From CALZJC01 sp963781065 (GTDB lineage: Bacteria; Acidobacteriota; Thermoanaerobaculia; Multivoradales; JAHEKO01): DNA of 64,000 nt. Each line of letters begins with the position of its first letter. Position 1 is the stretch's first letter. Made by a program: the position numbers and the translations under genes. This document shows, in pieces, positions 57,674-64,000 of the stretch. The notes below the pieces were generated by a model. The model saw nothing but the letters and a program-made list of their open reading frames with translations. It did no database searches and had not been told where the DNA came from. The DNA is taken from assembly GCA_963781065.1 (NCBI GenBank), contig CAWAET010000004.1, positions 1-64,000 on the forward strand, given 5' to 3'.

Positions 57674-60600
57674 ATGAGTCCGCCGAGCCAGACTGCTGAG
57701 CCCGCGTGGATCCCCGAGGTCGAGGGGATGGTTGCCGAGATTGCCGCCATCGCGGATCCGGCCGAGCAGCGGCGCGCCGCGGCCGCAGCGCCTTCGCTCG
57801 ACCGGTCGACGGTCCAGCGCATCTTCGACGAGGTGGCGCGGCAGGCGCGGGTGGATGCCGAGCGCTCGGCCGAGCTCGCGGCCCTTGCCGCCCAGCTGGC
57901 CGAGCTTCTCGACGACGACTTCGGCCGCGGATTGGCGCACAAGGCGGCGGCCTTTCTGCTCTTTCTCGACAGCGAGTACGAAAAGGCCCTGGCCCGCTTC
58001 CAGCTGGCGGCCGAGCTGTTCGCCCGCGAGGGGGCCGAGCTCGATCGGGCCGCGACCTTGAGCAGTTCGCTCCACACGCTGAGCTATCTCGGCCGTTACG
58101 ACGAAGCGTACGCCGCGGCCTCCGAGGCCCGGGCGGTCTTCGAAGCCGGCGGCGAGCAGCTCCGCCTGGCCCGCCTCGACACCAACGAGGGCAACATCCT
58201 CTTCCGCCAGGAGCGGCTCGCCGATGCGCTGGAGCGGTATCGCTGGGCCCTGGGGCGCTTTGAAGAGCTCGACGCGGCGCCCCAAGACATCGCCGCGGCG
58301 CTGCACAACGTCATCACCTGCAGCATCGGGCTGCACGACTTCGAGGGCTCGCTGGCGGCCTACGAGAAGCTCCGGCGCTACTGCGAGCAGCACGACATGG
58401 AGCCGGTGGCGGCGCAGGCCGAGTACAACATCGCCTATCTCTACTTCCTGCGCGGCGAGTACGACCGGGCGCTCGAGCTGTACCGCGAGGCGCGGACGCT
58501 GGCGGAGCGGGTCGGCGACCGCTATCACCAGGCGCTGTGCGACCTCGACCAGGCCGAGATCATGCTCGAGCTCAACATGGGGGAAGAGGGCAGCCGGCTC
58601 GCCGGGGCGGCGCTGACCGCCTTCGAGGAGCTCGGGCTCGGCTACGAGGCGGGCAAGGCGATCGCCTTCCTCGCCATCGCGGCCAGCCAGGAGGGACGGG
58701 CGGTCGAGGCGCTCGAGCTGTTCGGCCGGGCCAAGCAGCGGCTGCGCCAGGAGGGCAACGAGGCCTGGGTGGCGATCCTGGATCTCTATCAGGCGGTCAT
58801 CTACCACGACGAGAAGCGCTCGCTCGAGGCGCGCAAGCTGGCGCTGGCCGCCCTCGGCTTCTTCGAGCCCTCCAAGCTGACCGGCAAGACGGTGTTGTGC
58901 GAGCTGCTGCTGGCGCGGATCGCCCTGCAGGCCGGCGACCTGGACGAGGCGCACGGGCGGGTGCGCTCGGCCCTGGACCGGCTGCGGACCCTCGACGCCC
59001 CGGCGCTCGGCTTTCGCGCCCACCTGGTCGCCGGCGAGGTGGCCGAGGCCAGCGGCGACCGCGACGGCGCCGTCAGCGCCCACCGCGCCTCGGCGGACCT
59101 GCTCGAGAACCTCCGCAGCCATCTCAAGCGAGAGGAGCTCAAGCTCTCCTTCCTGCGCGACAAACAGGAGGTCTACCAGAACCTGGTGTGGCTGATGATG
59201 AGCGGCCAGCCGACCGCGGCGGACAAGCAGGAGGTCTTCCTGCAGATGGAGCGGGCCAAGTCCCGCACCCTCGCCGACCTGGTCTCCTATCGCGTCGACT
59301 CGCTGCCGGTGGCGGCTCCGGGGCACAGCCACCTGGTCGAGCAGATGCGCAAGCTGCGCAACGAGCTCAACTGGTACTACCGCCAGATCGACCTCGAGGA
59401 GGTCCGCTCGGAGGATGGTGGCGAAGGCTCGCGGAGGGCGCCGCCGGAGAACGCCACCGGCAACGACGCGGCGGACCGGCTGGCGGACCTGCATGCCCGC
59501 AGCCGCCGCCACGAGGAACGGCTGATCGCCACCCTGGGCGACCTGCGCGCCGCCGACGCCGAGTTCGGCTCGCTGCAGACGGCCTCGACCCTGGACCTCG
59601 AGGCGATCCGCGCGATGGTGCCCGAGGGCGCGATGATCCTCGAGTTCTTCGAGGCCCGGGACACCGTCTTCTGCTGCTGCCTCGGGCGGGAGACCCTGGA
59701 GGTCAAGCCCCTCACCACCATGACTCTGGTGCGCGAGCAGCAGCAGCGGCTGTCGTTCCAGCTCGCCAAGTTCCGCCTCGGCAGCGACTACACCGAGCGC
59801 TTCGCCGACACCCTGCTGAGCGCCACACGGACGCACCTGCGGGCGCTCCACGAGGAGCTGATCGCCCCGCTCGAGCCGCAGCTCGCGGCCGAGCATCTGA
59901 TCGTCATCCCCCACGGCAGCATGCACTACCTGCCCTTCCACGCCTTTCTCGGCGACGGCGGCTATCTGATCGACCGGTTCTCGCTCTCCTACGCGCCGAG
60001 CGCCAACGTCTACGCCCTGTGTGCCGCCAAGCTCGCCGCCCCGGGCACGAGCTCGCTGGTGCTCGGGGTGCCGACGCCCGGCGCCCCGGGCATCCGCGAG
60101 GAGGTGGAGGCGATCGCCGAGGTGCTGCCGGATGCCGCTCTCTACCTGGGAGAGGAGGCCACCGAGGCCCGGTTGCGCGACCAGGGCGCCGGTGCCCGGC
60201 TGATCCACATCGCCACCCACGGCTTCTACCGCCAGGACAACCCGATGTTCTCGGCGATCCAGCTTGGCGACTCCCGCCTGACCCTGTTCGACCTCTATCG
60301 CCTGCGGCTCGACGCCCAGATGGTGGTGCTCAGCGGCTGCGGCACCGGCCTCAACGTCGTCGAGGGGGGCGACGAGCTGATCGGCCTCAGCCGCGGCCTG
60401 CTCTACGCCGGGGCGCGCTCGGCGGTGATGAGCCTGTGGGACGTCGCCGACGAGAGCACGGTGAGCTTCATGCGCGGCTTCTACGGCTCGCTGCTCGGCG
60501 GCCTGGCGCCGGCGCGGGCGCTGCGCGAGGCGATGATCTCAATCCGCGAGAGCCACCCGCACCCGTTCTTCTGGGCGCCCTTCGTCCTCGTCGGACAGTT

Positions 60601-60823
60601 CGCCGCCGGCGGGCCGGAGAGCCTCGCCGCCGGTCGGCCGCCGCAAGGCGGCGCCGTCGAACCCAAAGGTTCCACCGGCACCGGCGGCCGTGACACCCCC
60701 TCGCCAGGCCTCGACCACGCCGCGCCGGTCCAGCCCGGCTCGAGCCACCGCTGCGACGACCGCCGCCGCGGCGTCGTAGCCAAGCACCGCCCAGCGGTCG
60801 GGTTCGCGCCCCTCGGCCTCTAG
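57674..60823 (+). CDS. TPR-CHAT protease
   Basis: Up to 1,049 residues. About ten TPR units make up the first 480 residues (FLLFLDSEYEKALARFQLAA, YNIAYLYFLRGEYDRALELY and others). A linker is followed by the CHAT domain (~700-975): HGSMHYLPFHAFLGDGGYLI, catalytic His in LIHIATHGFYRQ (~847), Cys in MVVLSGCGTGLN (~887), then LIGLSRGLLYAGARSAVMSL. It is a caspase-like cysteine protease with an intact dyad. The natural end is probably near 60610 (FFWAPFVLVGQFA); the last ~70 residues are low-complexity, antisense to another gene, and perhaps read past a lost stop. It starts 103 nt after HD-GYP. Confidence 0.85.
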   Translation: MSPPSQTAEPAWIPEVEGMVAEIAAIADPAEQRRAAAAAPSLDRSTVQRIFDEVARQARVDAERSAELAALAAQLAELLDDDFGRGLAHKAAAFLLFLDSEYEKALARFQLAAELFAREGAELDRAATLSSSLHTLSYLGRYDEAYAAASEARAVFEAGGEQLRLARLDTNEGNILFRQERLADALERYRWALGRFEELDAAPQDIAAALHNVITCSIGLHDFEGSLAAYEKLRRYCEQHDMEPVAAQAEYNIAYLYFLRGEYDRALELYREARTLAERVGDRYHQALCDLDQAEIMLELNMGEEGSRLAGAALTAFEELGLGYEAGKAIAFLAIAASQEGRAVEALELFGRAKQRLRQEGNEAWVAILDLYQAVIYHDEKRSLEARKLALAALGFFEPSKLTGKTVLCELLLARIALQAGDLDEAHGRVRSALDRLRTLDAPALGFRAHLVAGEVAEASGDRDGAVSAHRASADLLENLRSHLKREELKLSFLRDKQEVYQNLVWLMMSGQPTAADKQEVFLQMERAKSRTLADLVSYRVDSLPVAAPGHSHLVEQMRKLRNELNWYYRQIDLEEVRSEDGGEGSRRAPPENATGNDAADRLADLHARSRRHEERLIATLGDLRAADAEFGSLQTASTLDLEAIRAMVPEGAMILEFFEARDTVFCCCLGRETLEVKPLTTMTLVREQQQRLSFQLAKFRLGSDYTERFADTLLSATRTHLRALHEELIAPLEPQLAAEHLIVIPHGSMHYLPFHAFLGDGGYLIDRFSLSYAPSANVYALCAAKLAAPGTSSLVLGVPTPGAPGIREEVEAIAEVLPDAALYLGEEATEARLRDQGAGARLIHIATHGFYRQDNPMFSAIQLGDSRLTLFDLYRLRLDAQMVVLSGCGTGLNVVEGGDELIGLSRGLLYAGARSAVMSLWDVADESTVSFMRGFYGSLLGGLAPARALREAMISIRESHPHPFFWAPFVLVGQFAAGGPESLAAGRPPQGGAVEPKGSTGTGGRDTPSPGLDHAAPVQPGSSHRCDDRRRGVVAKHRPAVGFAPLGL

Positions 60824-61330
60824 GAAGCGCTTCCGAAACGCCTCGGTCGGACCGTCGGGAGCCGCTTCGCGCTTCCCCACCGAGACCACCCAGAAGCTGC
60901 CGGTGGCGGTCACGCTCGGCGACTCGGAAGTGGAGACGATCGGCACGTGGGCGCGGGTGCCGAGCTGGGCCAGCAGGTGAGCGGTCCGCCGATCCGGGGG
61001 GCTGACGATGGCGATGACCCGCTGGTCAAAGGCCAGCTCCACCGCCGGGCCCGAGGCGGCGGACCAGCCGCTCGCCGCTTCGGCCACCGTCAGACGGAGG
61101 CGGACGCCGGCCGTGCTCTCCGCGGTGGCGAGCGCCAGGCGAGCTCCCGCCGCCAGGGAAGCCGTGATCTCGGGCTCGGCCGCCGCCAGCAGGCCCACAA
61201 CCGGCGCCGCGGGGGCCGGCGGCGACGCGGCGAGAAGCTCGGCCGCGCCCCACGGCGGCAAGCAGAGCAGCAGGCAGAGCGAGCCGCGCGCCGTCACCCG
61301 TCGCCACCTACTCGAGAACGAACTCGCCAT
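60539..61330 (-). CDS. Short periplasmic substrate-binding protein (Leu/Ile/Val-type)
   Basis: 263 residues. A signal peptide (ARGSLCLLLCLPPWGAAELL) is followed by VVGLLAAAEPEITASLAAGA, IAIVSPPDRRTAHLLAQLGT, RAHVPIVSTSESPSVTATGS, FWVVSVGK and DRWAVLGYDAAAAVVAAVAR: parts of the two-lobed fold of branched-chain-type binding proteins, but about 100 residues shorter than usual. The recognisable end is GGTFGFDGAALRRP (near 60660); the rest overlaps the CHAT gene antisense, so the true stop may be lost by an indel. It overlaps the next binding-protein gene by 23 bases. Substrate unknown. Confidence 0.6.
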   Translation of the reverse strand: MASSFSSRWRRVTARGSLCLLLCLPPWGAAELLAASPPAPAAPVVGLLAAAEPEITASLAAGARLALATAESTAGVRLRLTVAEAASGWSAASGPAVELAFDQRVIAIVSPPDRRTAHLLAQLGTRAHVPIVSTSESPSVTATGSFWVVSVGKREAAPDGPTEAFRKRFLEAEGREPDRWAVLGYDAAAAVVAAVARAGLDRRGVVEAWRGGVTAAGAGGTFGFDGAALRRPTGGEALRPAGGELSDEDEGRPEERVRVALAD

Positions 61331-62573
61331 CGCGCACCCGGCAAAGGACCACGGGTGAGACGTTGTTCCAGGTGGCGTCGAAGCGGATGGTGCCGGTCAC
61401 CCCCGGCCACTCGGAGTGGTGGAAGAGACGGTCGCGGATGCGAACCCGGTTCAGCCCACCCTCGCGGATCGCCTGCACCAGATAGCGGGCGCCGTCGTAG
61501 GCGTAGCCGGCCACGGCGTCCGGCTCCTCACCGGTCGCCGACCGATAGCTTTGGCGGAAGGCGCCCCAGCCGCCGTCGGCGCGCCGCGGGTCGAACGGGT
61601 AGGTCGCGATCACGCCCTCCGCGTGCTCACCCGCCGCCTCGAGGAAGGCCGGGGCCAGCAGGCGGTCGGGGCCGTAGACCGGCTGGTCGAGCCCACTGGT
61701 ACGCAACGCCGCCAGCACCCGCCCGGCGATCTCCGGTCGGCCCCAGAGCACGATGGCGTCGGGGTCGACGCCGCGCAGCCGCTCGATCTGATTGGGCCAC
61801 GCGGTCTCGCGGTTGGCAAAGCGGACCTCGAGGGCGATCGGCCGGTGCAGGCGCCGGGCCGCGTCGGTGAACTCGATGATGCCCATGCGCCCGTAGCGAT
61901 CGTTGGCCCGGAACACCGCTACCTTGCGATGGCCGTCCTCTTCGAAGATCCGGCCCGCCAGCCGGTAGCCGTTCTGGCGATCGTCGGGCCGCATGCGCAC
62001 CATCCAGGGCACCAGGTGCTCGGTGAGGGTCGGATCGGTGCCGGCGGTGTTGACCACCGGCGTCTCGATCTTGAGCAGCAGCCGGCTCATGACGTGCGAG
62101 GCGTTGTCCTCCAGGGCGCCGAGGATCGCCCACACCCCCTGGTCGAAGACCAGCTCGACGGCGGCGTTGCCGGAGGCCCCCCAGGCCTGGCTCTCGTCGC
62201 GGTAGAGGGCGACGAACGGCGCCCCCCGGTAGCCGCCCTCGGCGTTGGCCTCGTGCAGCGCCAGCTCGATGCCCTGCCGCATCCGCCGCCCCTCCTCGAC
62301 GTCCAGTCCCTTCGCCGGCAGCAGCACGCCGAGCCGGATCTCGGCCGGCAGCGCCGGCTCGGGCTTGTCGCGGCCGGGGCCGCGGAACTGCGGCGGCTCG
62401 CGCAGGAACACGCCGTACGGCTTGCCGGCGCCGCGATAGGGCTGGAGATGCTCGGGAGTCTGCCCGTAGCTCTCCCCGGCGGGCTCTGCGGGCGGCTCGC
62501 CCGGTGGCTCCTGCGCCGCCAGCGGCGACATCGCCGCGAGCCACGCCAGCACCACCACCAGCGGCGGTCTCAC
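61308..62573 (-). CDS. Periplasmic branched-chain-type substrate-binding protein
   Basis: 421 residues with a signal peptide (RPPLVVVLAWLAAMSPLAAQ) and a Pro-rich linker. The type 1 periplasmic fold follows: IRLGVLLPAKGLDVEEGRRM, RQGIELALHEANAEGGYRGA, VWAILGALEDNASHVMSRLL, ETPVVNTAGTDPTLTEHLVP and WMVRMRPDDRQNGYRLAGRI, ending GTIRFDATWNNVSPVVLCRV. No permease or ATPase genes lie beside it, so uptake is not the obvious job; sensing or scavenging is possible. It shares four bases with the RidA gene start region (ATG 62573, RidA stop at 62570). Confidence 0.78.
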   Translation of the reverse strand: MRPPLVVVLAWLAAMSPLAAQEPPGEPPAEPAGESYGQTPEHLQPYRGAGKPYGVFLREPPQFRGPGRDKPEPALPAEIRLGVLLPAKGLDVEEGRRMRQGIELALHEANAEGGYRGAPFVALYRDESQAWGASGNAAVELVFDQGVWAILGALEDNASHVMSRLLLKIETPVVNTAGTDPTLTEHLVPWMVRMRPDDRQNGYRLAGRIFEEDGHRKVAVFRANDRYGRMGIIEFTDAARRLHRPIALEVRFANRETAWPNQIERLRGVDPDAIVLWGRPEIAGRVLAALRTSGLDQPVYGPDRLLAPAFLEAAGEHAEGVIATYPFDPRRADGGWGAFRQSYRSATGEEPDAVAGYAYDGARYLVQAIREGGLNRVRIRDRLFHHSEWPGVTGTIRFDATWNNVSPVVLCRVRDGEFVLE

Positions 62574-63154
62574 CCCGCCGCCTCGGCGACGACGGCGAAC
62601 GCCTCGATCTCGATCAGCAGATCGCTGCGGCAGAGCCGCGCCTGGATTCCGGTCGAGGCCGGCAGCGGGTCGAGCCCGGCGCAGGCGAAGAACAGCGTGC
62701 GGATGCGATTGAAGTCGTCGTAGTCGCGCTCGATGTCGCGCAGATAGCAGGAGGTGCGCACGATGTCGTGCCAGGTGGCGCCTTGGGCTTCGAGCAGCTG
62801 CGTCAGGTTGCGGTAGGTGCGCCAGGTCTGCGCCCGGAAGTCGCCGGCGTAGACCGAGGCCCCGGCCTCGTCGACCGCCGAGGTTCCCGAGAGCCAGAGA
62901 ATGGTCTGGCCGGCCTTGATCTCGACACCCAGGCCGCGGGTGAACGAGGAGGGCAGGCTGTAGTCATAGGCCTCGTTGAGCACGCTCTGGGCCTCGATGG
63001 CGAAGCGTGGCACCTGCGGCTCGGCCGGCTCCCAGGCGAGGATCGAGCCGTCCTCGTCGAGGAGCCCGAGCTGCTTCATTTCGTACCGCTCGGCGGCCGA
63101 GAAGCTCTCGTCGACCCGGCCGATCACTCTCTTTTGCACATCGATGGCGTTCAT
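62570..63154 (-). CDS. RidA/YjgF-family protein
   Basis: 194 residues. The core is the RidA fold: SLPSSFTRGLGVEIKAGQTI, LWLSGTSAVDEAGASVYAGD, FRAQTWRTYRNLTQLLEAQG, ATWHDIVRTSCYLRDIERDY and IQARLCRSDLLIEIEAFAVV. The conserved Arg before the C-terminal strand, used by imine deaminases, is present in QARLCR. It has about 65 extra N-terminal residues compared with classical RidA, so it is one of the longer Rid subgroups. It overlaps the binding-protein gene by four bases and may form an operon with the two binding proteins. Confidence 0.8.
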   Translation of the reverse strand: MNAIDVQKRVIGRVDESFSAAERYEMKQLGLLDEDGSILAWEPAEPQVPRFAIEAQSVLNEAYDYSLPSSFTRGLGVEIKAGQTILWLSGTSAVDEAGASVYAGDFRAQTWRTYRNLTQLLEAQGATWHDIVRTSCYLRDIERDYDDFNRIRTLFFACAGLDPLPASTGIQARLCRSDLLIEIEAFAVVAEAAG

Positions 63155-63180
63155 GATCTCTCCTTTTGCTGTATCCGAGG

Positions 63181-64000
63181 CTAGGCGGGTCCGCGCGCGA
63201 TGCCGCGGCTCAGACCGCTAGCGGTGGCGATCCACACCTGGTCCTCTTCGGGATGGGTCCAGAGCACGTAGTTGTCGCCGGGGGCGGTGGGCAGCCGGCG
63301 CTCTTCGATCAGCTCACCGTCGCGATGCACGGTGACGTCGCAGCCACCGTCACCGGTTGCCTTGTAGGTGACGGCGGTCTCGCCGTCGAGGACGCCAAAG
63401 CCCTCGTCGGTACCCAGAAAGGCCAGCCGCCCACGCGCCGCCACGTGATTGATGAAGTCGCCGGGAAGGCCCGTGTCGTCCTTGCGGAACGTCCGCCACC
63501 GGCGGCCGTCGTAGCGCGACAGGCCGAAATAGGTCGCCTGCCACAGCAGGCCGGCATCCCAGGCGACGAAGGAGGTGACCTCGTGGATCGGTCCGTCGTC
63601 GCGCAGCAGGTCGACCTCCATCTCCTTGTCAGGGTCGTTGTACTGGCGCCAGTGGCCGGTCGTGCGATCGAGCTCGGCGACTCCGCCGCCCCAGATTCCC
63701 ACCCAGGTGCGGGCCGGGCCCAGAGCGATCGAATAGCACCAGGGCTCGTGCATGATCGAGTTCTCATGGTCATAGAGCACCCAGGATCCGGTCGCCGGAT
63801 CGAGGGCACTGGTGCCGGCCGCGGTGGCCGCCCAGACCAGCTCACCGTCGGTCACGACCTGATAGACAACGTCGTTCATCAGCCCGCTGTCGAGCTGGGT
63901 GTAGGTGCGGATGGCGCCGCCGGACAACCGCGAAAGGCCGGCCAGGGTCGCCGCCCACAGGTCGCCGGTACGCGGGTCGACGGCGAGGGCGGTGACGTAG
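63181..64000 (-). CDS. Beta-propeller protein (partial, runs off the window)
   Basis: At least 270 residues, open at the window edge, where it reads VTALAVDPRTGDLWAATLAG. Repeats of about 42 residues follow the pattern G-L-W-A-A-T-x-x-G-L-S-R-x-D: LVWAATAAGTSALDPATGSW, RTWVGIWGGGVAELDRTTGH, LLWQATYFGLSRYDGRRWRT, LAFLGTDEGFGVLDGETAVT and VWIATASGLSRGIARGPA. These are blades like those of two-component-regulator propellers. Whether a kinase or export signal lies upstream cannot be seen. Confidence 0.7.
   Translation of the reverse strand, partial: YVTALAVDPRTGDLWAATLAGLSRLSGGAIRTYTQLDSGLMNDVVYQVVTDGELVWAATAAGTSALDPATGSWVLYDHENSIMHEPWCYSIALGPARTWVGIWGGGVAELDRTTGHWRQYNDPDKEMEVDLLRDDGPIHEVTSFVAWDAGLLWQATYFGLSRYDGRRWRTFRKDDTGLPGDFINHVAARGRLAFLGTDEGFGVLDGETAVTYKATGDGGCDVTVHRDGELIEERRLPTAPGDNYVLWTHPEEDQVWIATASGLSRGIARGPA

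Noticed and set aside
50001..60220. Very long antisense open frames opposite the subtilase and CHAT genes (about 800, 825 and 1,200 codons), and similar ones opposite the OPT, GlmU and molybdopterin genes
   Set aside because: They are Arg/Gly/Ala/His-rich or Asp/Val/Leu-rich shadows produced by high GC at third positions. They lack family motifs, and the opposite strand carries complete catalytic motifs.

Overview
The window is GC-rich (about 70% GC) chromosomal DNA from a Gram-negative-type bacterium. Outer-membrane components are present: a small beta-barrel protein, a TolC-like channel with an RND pump, and lipoboxes. Best guess, by inference only: Acidobacteriota, perhaps a Thermoanaerobaculia-like lineage. 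The mix that suggests this is MglA/MglB, futalosine-type menaquinone synthesis (MqnE with UbiA- and UbiX-type partners), a CRTAC1/ASPIC protein, CHAT and HD-GYP proteins, and secreted subtilases carrying an I-x-W-P-x-x-N-G-x-L-K-K-I domain. There is no rRNA and only one tRNA, so the taxonomy is not proven here. Conserved housekeeping genes (glmS, glmU, mglA, mglB, the RND pump gene) are broken by single-base frameshifts in clusters. These look like assembly or sequencing indels rather than real pseudogenes, so I merge the fragments and give whole-gene coordinates.

Layout. 1-560: a toxin-antitoxin pair (antitoxin tail and PIN toxin). 545-5593 (minus): glmS, glmU, a TPR protein, mglA, mglB, covering amino-sugar synthesis and the small-GTPase polarity switch. 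5801-8176 (minus): a PqqD-like protein and an OPT transporter. 8575-13465: an alanine/Na+ symporter, an outer-membrane protein, aminoacyl-histidine dipeptidase, UbiX and a HAD hydrolase. 13522-16423: a VTC / DUF4956 / CotH operon. 16420-23475: a lipoprotein, a FecR-domain protein, a HEPN/nucleotidyltransferase pair, a molybdopterin oxidoreductase and a secreted protein. 23587-30172: a UbiA prenyltransferase and a heavy-metal RND efflux operon. 30641-33041: cydAB. 33035-36254: a CRTAC1 protein, a repeat-tailed secreted protein and a MazEF-like pair. 36388-38972: a LOG-like protein, mqnE and a deoxynucleoside kinase.

39241-46506 is the most unusual block. It is a three-gene operon of visibly lower GC than its surroundings: a ~1170-residue helical protein, a STAND/AAA+ ATPase with intact Walker motifs, and a STAND-like protein with a broken P-loop and a C-terminal HEPN-like Rx4H motif. 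I know of no described system with exactly this set and propose it as a candidate conflict/defence module. Its far side (46548-47569) is a scar of MazF tails and a piece of the upstream deoxynucleoside kinase gene, followed by tRNA-Arg(ACG) and further gene debris.

49637-60600 is a second unusual block. Three secreted subtilases are followed with overlapping or tight junctions by a small protein, an HD-GYP phosphodiesterase and a TPR-CHAT protease. The first subtilase ends in hexapeptide GLLWSD repeats. The other two carry strict eight-residue DQSxMSIL repeats, one set inserted between the catalytic Asp and His. The window closes with two orphan substrate-binding proteins, a RidA-family protein and a truncated beta-propeller protein, all on the minus strand.
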